From the NCBI GenBank assembly GCA_947623455.1, contig OX392536.1, positions 7,683,282 to 7,747,281 of the forward strand: a stretch of 64,000 bases of DNA, given 5' to 3'. Below the pieces are notes generated by a model. That model searched no databases. It saw nothing but the letters and a program-made list of their open reading frames with translations, and was not told where the DNA came from. Source of the DNA: Mimachlamys varia. Lineage: Eukaryota; Mollusca; Bivalvia; Pectinida; Pectinidae. A program made the position numbers and the translations under genes. Below, piece by piece: positions 35,787 to 47,200 of this stretch. The number at the start of each line of letters is the position of its first letter. Positions within the stretch are counted from its first letter, which is position 1.

Positions 35787-36122
35787 TCTGGGAATTTGTT
35801 AAAGCTTGTTTTGGATCTTAACTAAGGTGTTTAGAGAAATTTTACACTTTTGGAGGAGGTTGGGTGGGGGGTTGGGGGTGGGCAGTGTAGGTGGGTTGGG
35901 GTTGTTACATCAATTGCGATCAAAATGCCTCCCTCAATGGTCATAAAAGCTAACGGTAGGTCGGGTCGATTTTTGTTTTTTCGAACTGGAAAGCTCCCCC
36001 TCTTTAGCCCGCTCACTGAGGGGTAGTTTTATCGAAAATTGATCTAAACCCCCTAAAGTGTAAATAACTCTGAACACCTAAGTTTAGATCTAAAACTAGC
36101 TGTAACAAATTCTCAGGTCCCT
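35787..36122. mobile_element. Foldback family F, copy with G-rich loop
   Basis: The left arm (gggaatttgttaaagcttgt, aactaaggtgtttagag) mirrors the right arm (aactctgaacacctaagttt, aactagctgtaacaaattct). The loop between 35857 and 36028 carries a G-rich block. Confidence 0.55.
35862..35882 (+). other. G-quadruplex-type motif
   Basis: Four G runs (3, 6, 5, 3) separated by 1-2 bases (GGGTGGGGGGTTGG...). Fits the usual G4 pattern with very short loops. Confidence 0.6.
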
Positions 36123-36369
36123 GTGAGCGATCACGTAGCGCAAACTGAAATCAGTTAGGTTTGCATTTATTTTCTGTTTTTTTTTTATGCAATCTCAATT
36201 GCGAATCTTTTTGATGTTTACAATTATTGTCTGGAATTTTTTTTTCACATCGTGAATGAAAGACTTCTATTGTTTAGATATTTTTCATTTGTTCCCAATT
36301 TAAAGAATAAATAAATGAAAATACATGAATTAAGGCGTTGTCGATGGATCCACTTGTTACAATCTTCTG

Positions 36370-36478
36370 TTGATTCGCTGTCTTGGGCTTTTTGTCAGAT
36401 CGTATTTGATTGGTCCGTTTATCTGTTAGATCGCATTCGATTGGTCTGTTTATCTGTCAGATCCTATTTGATTGGCCC
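36370..36478. repeat. Three-copy ~33-bp tandem repeat
   Basis: gtcagatcgtatttgattgg, gttagatcgcattcgattgg and gtcagatcctatttgattgg lie in tandem. Confidence 0.7.
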
Positions 36479-36874
36479 GACTAATGATCACTGTTATCTA
36501 GCTAATTAATGACGTATTAATTATATCCCGATCAAGAAACTTTGGCCCCTAAATTCACAAAGTTTGCCGAGTCGTGAAACGGTAAACGTGGCGTGGAAAA
36601 ACACAAACGAGTAGACCCGTTAGGCTATTTATACACATCCCGACTTCTGTGTAAACTCTTGTTGGTATATACAGCAAATCTATCTTTGATATATCAATTA
36701 TCACACCATCTCGTGTTAATATTAAAACCACATTTAAAAGACTGGTATATCCGTGTACGAGATCAATGATACAACGGAAAGATTTGGTGTAGAGATTTAA
36801 GATCAAGCAGCGTAATCATATAGACACAAAGATCCTGATTTCAAAACACCAACATAAGTCTGTATATATTCTTA

Positions 36875-37135
36875 CATCCTCGATATCCAGGGGCTACGAT
36901 CAACTACGCTCTCTCCACCCCTGGGACCATCATCGATATCCAGGGGTTACGGTCACCTACGCTCTCTCCATCCCTATGACCATCCTCGATATCCAGGGGT
37001 TACGATCTCCTACGCTCTCTCCACCCCTATGGCCATCCTCGATATCCAGGGGTTACGGTCACCTACGCTCTCTACACCCCTGGTACCATCCTCGATATCC
37101 AGGGGATACGATCACCTACGCTCTACACCCCTGGA
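36875..37135 (+). repeat. 53-bp tandem array, forward block (5 units)
   Basis: Unit: gatatccaggggttacgatc, acctacgctctctccacccc, tggaaccatcctc. CCAGGGGT and ACCCCTGG inside each unit can pair as a stem. The same unit lies inverted at 37340-38040. Confidence 0.85.
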
Positions 37136-37339
37136 ATATCTAGGCAAAACTGAATGCGCTGTGTGCGCCACCTTGTTCGACTCTTCGATGTACATCAAAA
37201 TAATCTCGTCGTCACATAACGGTAAAACTTGACAGGCTTTGAAGTCGGTGGCGGTTCATTTGTAATCTTCAAAGGACCGGCATGCAGTCTTGCGATTGGT
37301 CAGATTTGTTAACCTGACCGTGCCTCCAGTTTTGCCAAG

Positions 37340-38040
37340 GGATGTAGGGATGTAGAGAGCGTAGGTGATCGTAACCCCTTGATATCGTGGATAGTTCCAG
37401 GGGCGTAGAGAGCGTAGGTGATCGTAACCCCTGTATATCGAGGATGGTTCCAGGGGTGTAGAGAGCATAAGCTATCATAACCCCTTGATATCGAGGATGG
37501 AAGAATATCAGGGGTGAAGAGAGCAAAGGTGATCGTAACCCCTGGTTATCGCGGATGGTTCCAGGTGCGTAGAGAGCGTAGGTGATCGTAACCCCTGGAT
37601 ATAAAGGATGGTTCCAGGGGCGTAGAGAGCATAGGATATCGTAACCCCTTGATATCGAGGATGGTACAATATCAGGGGTGAAGAGAGCAAAAGTAATCGT
37701 AACCAATGGTTATCGCGGATGGTTCCAGGGGTGTAGAGAGCGAAGGTGATCGTAACCCCTGGATATCGAGACTGGTTCCAGGGGCGTAGAGAGCGTAGGT
37801 GATCGTAACCCCTAGTTATCGCGGATGGTTCTAGGGGTGTAGAGTGCGAAGGTGATCGTAACCCCTGGATATAGAAGATGATTCCAGGGGTGCAGAGAGC
37901 GTATGTGATCATAACCATTGGATATCGAGAATGGTTCCAGGGGTGTAGATAGCGGATGTGATCGTACCCCTTGGATATCGAAGATGGTACCAGGGGTGAA
38001 GAGAGCGTAGGTAATCGTAACCCTTGGATATCGTGGATTG
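37340..38040 (-). repeat. 53-bp tandem array, inverted block (13 units)
   Basis: The reverse complement of the unit at 36875-37135, about 13 copies. The spacer (37136-37339) also mirrors itself partly (ggcaaaactg and cagttttgcc). Several frames of up to 203 codons cross the array but follow only the repeat. Confidence 0.85.
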
Positions 38041-38044
38041 TTTT

Positions 38045-39855
38045 CTTGTTCGGACCTATGTTACAAACTGGAAATTGTTCTCGAAGATATAAAGTGAACG
38101 CACTTACTGAAGATTTCACTTTGTAGAATTGGAATTTTGTTTATTTTTTGATGCCTTGTGACTTTAACGTCATGCATCTGAATGCAACTACAGTGTAATA
38201 AGTATCATTGTATACATACAAGTACAAGTATAAAGTTAAATTGTAAATAACTATTCATGTAGGATTACAAAGTGTCATGTTGTCTGATATTTAAGAAAGA
38301 AACATCTGAAATAATTTTGTGAAAAATCAGCATATTTACCGAGACTCAGCTGTTACAGAGTGGATGACATGCCTTCCTGATTTGTAAGGATTATCATTTT
38401 TTTTCAGTATTATATGAATAAAAAAACTTATAATATAATGATAAATCATATTTTCACAGAATAATAGCGTTGCGTTTGCACCTTACATGTAGCATTGAAA
38501 ATCATGCTGGTGAAAAATATTTCTATTGTTTGTGAAAAAGTTATGTGTAGTTAAAATCAAATTTCAATGAATAACTTAGTTTATTAATCTTTTAAGCGAT
38601 ATATTTTATTTGTGTTACTGTACTTTCCAAATTTCTGTAAAACGCCGATTTCAGGAAACTCAGGAAAGTCCCTGTTATAATAACGCCGACTCCTTGTAGG
38701 TAATGCCCTCATGCCTTTAATGTACAACCTGCTCGTTTGTTGTATATTTTTCCTTGTTATAAGCTTTTGCAGCAGTGTAATTAGTTATGGGATGCATGCT
38801 CATTATGTATCCATTCAATACATCAGCAAAATTTCTTAACATATCCTTTTTAATTGCTTTTTTCTTATCTCATTTATCATGCTCCATACATTCAGTATGT
38901 ATTTTAGATTGTACTATATTAGTGCTTATTCTGTCAATTTTTTACACTTTGCTGTGTTAGCATATATATATATACAGCCATGTGCTTTTAATAATAATTC
39001 AAACTGCACGAAAACTTGTGCTTGCTCTTAAACTCACCTATCCTAATATGTATTTTCTTATTTGGCATGATTCTTAGTATACACTACCAAGTTATTTTTC
39101 TTGTTTATATCGATGTTTTTATTACCGTGCTGTGATTTTTTCTTATGTTTGTCGAAATAATAACTCTTCAGAGCTAATGCTCCTGTTACCATGTATACGA
39201 CATTAAATACAATTTCTTGTATCTTGTATCTTGTACAACTCCACTTAAAACCGATAAAATAAGTCACCAGACGAACAATAGTCACTGTCACTCAATGACT
39301 ACCGAGCAATGGGCTTATTAACGAGACACCTTCCATTGCAAGAACTATCTCATATACCCCTGCAACACATTTGAACTCTACCAATTCAAAGGTTGGAATA
39401 GTTCCATTTAAAATCTCAGGTGTGATTGAATTAATTGATATAGCAGTGGATGTTGCAATGTAGTAACGATTAAAGGGAAATAACTCGTTCGAACGGTGAA
39501 AATCGCTCAGTGTAAAATAACGTCTCTTTTTCATAAACAATAATTTGTAACAAACACCCATCTTTATTTGAATTCGAACTGTATTTGTAAAAATAAAATA
39601 ATAAATTAATAATGCCCATTATCGTATAAAGGCTATTTCAACAGCAACCAGCCCACACGACTCGTATAAAACATCGAATGTTAATCATGCATGTTTCAAT
39701 TTGATTTTCTACAACGAATGTTAAAAGCATATTTGTCTTACCATTGATACAAGATATACGTTCACAGACATCCGATAACACACTAACATCTCAAAAGTTA
39801 ACACCACATACGCATACCAAATAAAGATATCTATACATAAATAGTCAATATGTCG
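38045..39855. other. No recognisable gene
   Basis: AT-rich intergenic DNA. It includes one member of the ccaattcaaaggtt repeat (39362-39435). Frames of 77-89 codons on the minus strand lack support. Confidence 0.55.
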
Positions 39856-39863
39856 ACATTTAA

Positions 39864-40238
39864 AGGCCCAATATACGTAACTTCAGGGAAATGTTCGTGA
39901 TTCTGAACAATTCTGAAAAAAAATCCAGTTGATAACCATGCAAAAATAAGCCTAAACCTGAGCGGTAACTAACAAGAAACTCTTGACAAAAAAATCCAAA
40001 GAATTGAAAAAAATTCAGGTGGGGCAAACGTCAACAACAAACCGAAGGTAGAAGACGGTTCGAAATGGACGCGTGTTTACAAATAGCGTATTTCAAATGC
40101 TGCTGTACCGGTAACCGCGAAAGAATTCATCTTGAATATTGCTGATATCAGTTAATCTTAACTAAATCTATAAATGTAATAAGTTATTAGGCTAGATTTT
40201 TGCTTCAAGTTTTGCCTAAAGTTACGTATATTGGGCCT
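39864..40238. mobile_element. Small inverted-repeat element flanked by TTAA
   Basis: The ends aggcccaatatacgtaact and agttacgtatattgggcct-like are inverted over about 20 bp. TTAA is on both sides (39860-39863 and 40239-40242), as in piggyBac-type insertions, though AT-rich flanks make this ambiguous. Not coding. A truncated second copy is at 62937-63214. Confidence 0.6.
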
Positions 40239-40261
40239 TTAAATGGTAATTTCGTCGACAT

Positions 40262-40970
40262 ATGAATGGTACACACAACACATTTATGGTGAAACGTCAA
40301 CGCATTGATAGTAAAGTGTGAACACACATTAATAGTTAAACGTCAAAACACGTTTATGGTGAAACCTCAAAACATATAAATGGTAAAACGTCAAATCATA
40401 TTAATGGTAAAACGCCAAACATATTTATCGTTAAACGTCAAAACATTAATGGAAAAACGTCGTCAACACATTTATGATAAAACCACAAAACATATCAATT
40501 GTTAAACGTCAAAACATGTTAATGGTGAAACGTCAAAACATATCAATTGTTAAACGTCAAATCATATTAATGGTGGAACCTCAAAATACACTCATGGTGA
40601 AACGTCAACACGTTCAAAGTAAAACGTTAAAATATTAATGGCAAAACGTCGTCAACACATTTATGGTAAAACCACAAAACATATTAATTGTTAAACGTCA
40701 ACACATTTATAGTAAAACGTTAAAATATTGATGGAAAATTGTCAAATCATATTAATGGTAAAACGCCGAAACATATTAATGGTAGAACCTTAAAACATAT
40801 TAATGGCAAAACGTCAAAAGACGTTTATGATAAAACGTCAAAACACATTAATGGTAAAACGTCAAAACAACTTAATTGTAAAACATCAGCCTATTAATGG
40901 CAAAACGTCAAAACACATTAATTGTAAAACTTCAAAACATATTAATCTTAAAACGTCGATGTATTACTGA
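40262..40970. repeat. ~22-bp degenerate tandem array
   Basis: About 30 imperfect units of ttaatggtaaaacgtcaaaa plus cata/caca. Length varies from about 18 to 25 bp. Confidence 0.8.
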
Positions 40971-41389
40971 CAAACACATCATCTCACATCCACGGTATTT
41001 TCGAAAACACACACTGATAATGAACTTGTCAAATTGCATTGATGATATTTCTGTCGTCCTATTATTTGATATAAGTTTTAACATCCTTTCCGTGAGCAAG
41101 AACAATGACACAGAGCTTTCAATTGCGAGAGAAAAAAGTCATCTCAAATACATTTGTACATAAATGTACTTGGCCGTTTCCAAAAATAATTGTGACCAAG
41201 CAATGGTTGAGAACATTATTTTGCGATAAAGTTTAAACATGAAGTATTTTGATCCGTCATCGAGTCATCTGGTCTACCATTCTTCGGGGCCTTTTGATTC
41301 AGCGTCCTTTGGTTTCTGTGAAAATAATAATAATAAAACATCGTGCTGTTTAGTTTTACAGGATTTTAGTAAAAACATAAGTGAACACC

Positions 41390-42250
41390 ATGTATTGAAT
41401 ACGTAGTTACTTATATATGTATTAAATACGTAGATACTTATTGTTGTATGTATTGAATACGTAGATACTTATGTATGTATTGAATACGTAGATACTTATG
41501 CATGTATTGAATACGTAGATACTTATGAATGTGTCGAATACGTAGTTACTTTTATAAGAATTTAATATGTAGAAACTTATGTATGTATTGAATACGTAGA
41601 TACTTATGTAATAATTGAATACGTAGATACCTATGTATGCATTGAATTCGTAGATACTTATGCATGAATTGAATAAGTAGAAACTTATGTATGTGTTGAA
41701 TACGTATAAACTTATGTATGCATTGAATACGTCGATACTCATGTAAGAATTGAATACGTATATACTTATGTGACACTTACATGTATTGAATACGTAGATA
41801 CTTATATATGTATTGAATACGTAGATAATTATGTATGTATTGAATACGTAGAAACTTATGTATGTATTGAATACGTAGATACTTATGAATGTGTCGAATA
41901 CGTATATACTTATGTGACACTTACATGTATTGAATACGTAGATAATTATGTATGTATTGAATACGTATAAACTTATGTATGTATTGAATACGTCGATACT
42001 CATGTAAGAATTGAATACGTATATACTTTTGTGACACTTACATGTATTGAATACGTAGATACTTATGCATACATTGAATACGTAGAAACGTATGTATGTG
42101 TTGAATACGTAGATACGTCTTATATATAAGAATTGAATACACAGATACCTATGTACATGCATGTATTCAATAAGTAGATTACTATGTTTGTATACGTATT
42201 GAATACGTTGGTACTTATATAATGGTATTATTGAATACGTAGATACTTAC
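41390..42250. repeat. 27-bp minisatellite built on a GTATTGAATAC palindrome
   Basis: About 30 units of tgtattgaatacgtagatac plus ttatgta. A longer pattern recurs: gtgacacttacatgtattg at about 41770, 41914 and 42031. The 246-codon minus frame (unit YVFNTYISI) results from the 27-bp unit. Confidence 0.85.
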
Positions 42251-42747
42251 CTATTCATACTTGCCTTCCCAATGTGTCAACACGGAATTTTTGCTTCTGT
42301 TAATTTTCTTTGTTCCTATCCGTCTATAGATCGGAATATTCCTACCACGGAATGTCCGTTTACCTGTAAATAGAATATATTTGGTACACATGACCTGAGA
42401 AGTTTGTTACACTAGTTACACTGTCATTGGATGGCAGTCTTCCTCTAAATATAGGCATCCAATGACAGCGAAAGGCCAGCGCGTGCGATGACGTCAAAAC
42501 TCATTTGCTATGCAAAAGTGGCACGATAGCCGTCGAACACTTTGAGACACGGACATTTTACGTGTTTTTGGAGGAAATGGATATTATTTCTGCGGAAGGA
42601 AGACACATTTGACGTGCATTTAGGAGGTTTTTAAAATAAAATTATCTATCTTTCCAAGCGCTTTTTCGTACCTCAACTAGAAATGTGATGTTTGATGCAA
42701 GTGTAATAGGCAAGATTTTTTTCTGTTACACAAGAAATGTAAGGGTG

Positions 42748-42853
42748 CATTTTTATCAAAAAATGATCTAAACCCCCCAAAGTGGTAAAATTACCCTAAA
42801 CACCCTAGTTTAAGTCCAAAACTAGCTGTAACAAATTATCAGGTCCCTGAGCT
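42748..42853. mobile_element. Foldback family F, half copy
   Basis: gatctaaaccccccaaagtg through aactagctgtaacaaattat and caggtccctg. A single arm. Confidence 0.55.
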
Positions 42854-43098
42854 TTGTTAATTATGCCCGACTCAGGTGTATCTTGTCTCGGACCACATTT
42901 AATTCTGCTAAATGTTACTTCGAAAGGAAAATAAAATTAATAAAAAATTTCACGAGGGGTGGGGGTCTCCTGCCCGACTACGTGTGTTTTCCTAGGGTAC
43001 TCCGGTTTCCTCCCACATTTAGACCCCTCGCGCGCTAACATCCGGGCCACAATATAAGTTGGATAACCTAATTCATAAGTGTTGTAAAATAAAGTTTA

Positions 43099-43187
43099 AT
43101 TATTTATTTATTTATTATTTATTTATTTATTATTTATTTATTTATTTATCTATTTATCTATTTATTTATTTATTTATTTATTTATTT
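43099..43187 (-). terminator. (ATTT)n microsatellite with tandem AATAAA poly(A) signals
   Basis: On the gene strand the stop codon runs straight into AAATAAATAAAT repeats, giving many overlapping AATAAA signals. This would serve as a 3' processing site for the Asp-rich gene if the last exon ends here. Confidence 0.5.
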
Positions 43188-43929
43188 CCTACCTGAGACG
43201 AGTCCTTTGTTCTTGTCCGTTACGTTTTTGAATAGTTTCTTCATGTGCTGAAGTCGGCGAGAAGCAACACTCTTTGCAAGTCGGTTGTACAGCTGCATTG
43301 GCATAATGACGACATCATCATCGTCCCTATCATCGGAATCCACAGATGGTCCCTTGTCGTCGTAAATTTCGTCGTAAATATCATCATAGTCTTCATCATC
43401 CCTATCGTTTTCATAATCATCATCGCGATCATCCTTATCATTTTCATAATCATCGTCATTGTGATTGTCATACTCATCACGATCATCATCGTCATCATGA
43501 AAATCATCATAACGATCATCAATATCCTCATTTTCGTAGTCATCATCATCATCATCATCATCATCATCACCAAAACGTTTTTCGTCGTTGTCATCTATTT
43601 CCCTTCCTCTCAAAATGGTACCATGACGTTTATCGTCAAAAATATCATCGAGATCATCATACACATCGTCATAGTCATCATCGTCATTATCATCGCGTTC
43701 CTCGTACTCATTGCGATCATCATCAAACATTTCCTCGTCATCGTCATCATCGTCAAGATCCCTTCCTTTCATTCGGTCATCATCACGTTTGTCATCATCA
43801 TCATTATCATCGTCATCATCATATATATTTTCAATAATGTCTTCAATATGGTCTCTTAAATCGTCATTATCCTTTTCCTCATAATCGCCATCGTCATCAT
43901 CGTCGTCGTCGTCGTCGTCGTCGTCGTCC

Positions 43930-43964
<35 letters not shown>

Positions 43965-44269
43965 CATATCATCGAAGATTTCATTATTGTTTTCAATAAT
44001 TTCCTTCATCTCGTCGATTTTGTCTTTGATACTGTCTCTAACATCGTCGATATCATCTCGTCTGTCTTCTTTCTCATAGTCATCGATGTCGTCATACATT
44101 TCTTCTATATAATCATCAATTATATCCTTTTTGCTAGATTTTTCAATTTGATCTCTAATCATTTCTTTCTTATCCTCTAGTAAATCATCGTTCTCGTAAT
44201 CTTCGTCGTCATAATCGTCTAACATATCCTCGATCGAGTCGTCATAATCATCTAGATCTTTGTCATCGG
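43182..44269 (-). CDS. Exon 6 of the Asp-rich protein gene (acidic tail, stop)
   Basis: The acceptor is gtgttttacag|CCGATG. The exon has 1088 nt and codes residues 265-626. It is dominated by GAT and GAC codons; a near-pure Asp run lies at about 368-392, with GAT triplets switching to GAC triplets partway. Interspersed Tyr, Glu, Arg and Lys (for example DDYENDRDDEDYDDIYDEIY) show it is not only a microsatellite. The last 43 residues are basic (MKKLFKNVTDKNK). The TAA lies where an (ATTT)n microsatellite begins. An alternative is that CTCAG|GTAGGA just before the stop is a donor and a further exon lies downstream. Confidence 0.82.
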
Positions 44270-47200
44270 CTGTAAAACACAAACAAATTAAATAAGTGAT
44301 CGCGAAATTGATAAACTAGCGGCAGTTATGATTAAAAAAACAGTATCATGATGATTATATATCAATGTTCTATTTTATCGGGAACTGTAGTCACTTTCCG
44401 TAAACGAGGAAAATCAATCCCAACATTTCGGGAAAATTTCCGGTAATCTTCGGAAATCTACTTCCTCGAATGTACATTGTATGCGCCTGAAAGCCATGCT
44501 GTGAATCACGACATAGTTCGAAAGCCCTCGGACTTTACCAACGAGACGCTACGAATCGAATATACAGCAATGGCAATGGGCGAAGCTATTGGAACGTGAC
44601 GTTTACACAATGAGACCCTTTTTACATGCATTCGAGGGAGTTTATTTCCGAAGATTACCGGAAATTTCACCGAGATGTTGCAATTGGAGGACAATCACAT
44701 TTTAGACAAGTGTCGACGTTTCTCAATTGCATCCTATTAATACAGTGGCAGATCTTAATTGTACATAAGATTCAGATAGCCTTCATAGTAGCACAGTGTC
44801 GGACTAGGAAAATGGGGATCGAGGGTTCGATTCCCGGTAGAAACACACTATCATCTTTCCAGTTAAAAAACAAACTTATATTGACCTAAACAATGCGATT
44901 ATGGCGTGTGTATATTTCTAACCTATGTGGAAAATGGCATTCTGAAAATCTTTATTTTTTTTATTTCAAGATTTAAAAACAAATAAAAAGTAATCAAATA
45001 AATGTTGATTAACAATGATACGTTTTACTCTTCAAATGAAATACGATTTGAGGTGAGAAAGACAAATGGTCCTACCTTTCATTAGCTTCCTCATGCTTTC
45101 TTTAAATTCTTTAATATCATCATCATCTTCATAATCATCATCGTCATCAAACATGTCATCATCATCATCATCTTCATCGTCGTCATCATCGATGAAATCA
45201 TCATCGATGCTAAAGTAATTTCCTAGTTCCTCTGGGTAGTTATCGGGGAGTGTATTGACGTTATTCTCGATGACGTCATCTACGAACTTTGGAACTTGTT
45301 TCTGTAATGCGATGTCCAGGCGGAGGGGGATGTTGATATTACACCGCCATAAATAGTCCCCGAACGCGCGCCTCAAAATTCTCACGGCCCTCCAGTACGT
45401 CATGGGACACTTCTGTAGCTTGTAGTTTAGACAGTCCATGTGGCGGGTAAGACGCCTGTGTATTTAAAAAAAATGCAAAATATCAAAATGATAATAATGA
45501 TAAAGATTTTTTTTGTATATATAAATCTGAAAAGAACTATGAAATGCATGTACATGTAGGTCGTGCTTTAAAATTGAATAGCAATTACAAAAAATCTGTA
45601 ATAAAAAAAAGAAATTCTGCAAAAACGTTCTGCTGAACCGCTTCGCTAATCCGAAAATGACATTTAACAGAGGTATCACAACGGACTTGGATATCTAATC
45701 TATTCCGTGGTATCACTAAAATGGCAAAATGCCTCGAAATTTAATTTAGTTTGTCCCACACTTTTAAGTAAGTGAATGCGACAGAATGTGTAAACGGTAA
45801 AGACATGCTGAAGTAAGTACGATCAAACACAGCATTAGTCTAGAGGGAAATCGTCACGGTAAGGATATGTACATGAGGTGTTGGTCATGATCAAAGGGAC
45901 CTCAGAAGTTTTTACAGCTAATTTTTGGACCTGAACTGAGGTGTTTAGAGTAATTTCACACTTTTAGGGGGTTTAGATCAATTTTTGATAAACCCCTCAA
46001 AATGTAAAATTACTCTAAACACCTCAGTTTAGGTCCAAAAATTAGCTGTAAGAAATTCTTAGGTCCCTGTCGTCATGATGGGTCTGGTCATTTAGCACAG
46101 TATTCTAAGCGGAGATAACTCCAAATCCGGATGGTGTGGAAGGAGAAAACATGGACGAGTGTAGAGTTTTGTTAAGCTGTGTTTGCCATGAATTTGTCAA
46201 TTTGACCTAGCGAGTACCCAATAACGAATGACAATCATCCATTATGGAAAGCCCCTTGTTACATCTGCTGTATTTGTGTTTTAAAATAATGATAACATCA
46301 TTTATACCACTTTATCACAAACTAAAGGCCGTCTCAAAGCGGTTCACAAATTAGTATCCGTGGTTAAAGGGCCGTAGCAACCAGCCAATAACGTTCTCCC
46401 GGGGAAGCATACAACCGGTGCTGCCATTTCGGCGCTCACAGCTAGCATTTTACAATGTCTAGCACTGCACTACCATGTAATTATTTACAGCTAAGTAGAC
46501 TGGAACAAGCGGAGTAAAGTATGTTGCTCAAGGATACAACAAAACATAAGTAGACTGGGACAAGATGAGTTAAGTATCTTGCTCAAGAATACAACAATAT
46601 GTTGTATTCCGTGGCTGGAACTCGAACTCGCAACCCTTCGATCACGAGCCCGGCGTCCTACCACTAGACCACCGTGCCTCCTAACTGTATACGTACCTGC
46701 ACAGGAGAACCTTAGACCGCCGTCTATAGGCCTTGATCACACTGTCCATCGTCCGGATACAGGTACCACGTCCACATCCCAGGCCCGTCTTCTTAGCTGT
46801 GAATAGCATACACAGTGTTTAGTTTTACTTATCACGATTTTATTTCATTGCTGAGCCTCACATTTCTTTATACATATGACAGCTATCAATTAAATACGTT
46901 TTCATAGTTTTAATAGTGATGTTATGCGCAGCCGCAGTTGGCTTATGATGCATTTTATCATTATCCGGTTGGGCTTCATGTTAAATATCGATGCTACCGA
47001 ATCGCGTTTATACCGGCATGAATGTTAAAGAAATCCAGTGCAATCCCATATATATACATATTTTACCAAGTTGTTAGAATCACGTTGTCACTTACATCAG
47101 TGTAGCATTAGCTGGAGAGTACGCGAGTAATTTGATTCATTTTTAGATTGTATAAGAAATAAAAACTTGGAGTGTCATTACGATTGCTATATTACATACT

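Noticed and set aside
37269..38119. 145- and 203-codon minus frames
   Set aside because: They follow the inverted 53-bp array and change frame with its indels.
41422..42162. 246-codon frame with a YVFNTYISI repeat
   Set aside because: Produced by the 27-bp tandem unit. No gene context.
43241..43859. Frames of 117-204 codons rich in Met, Ile or His in the acidic exon region
   Set aside because: Shadows of the Asp-rich exon 6 in other frames and on the opposite strand.
44780..44850. Functional tRNA gene
   Set aside because: A and B boxes are present, but no consistent acceptor or anticodon stems can be drawn.
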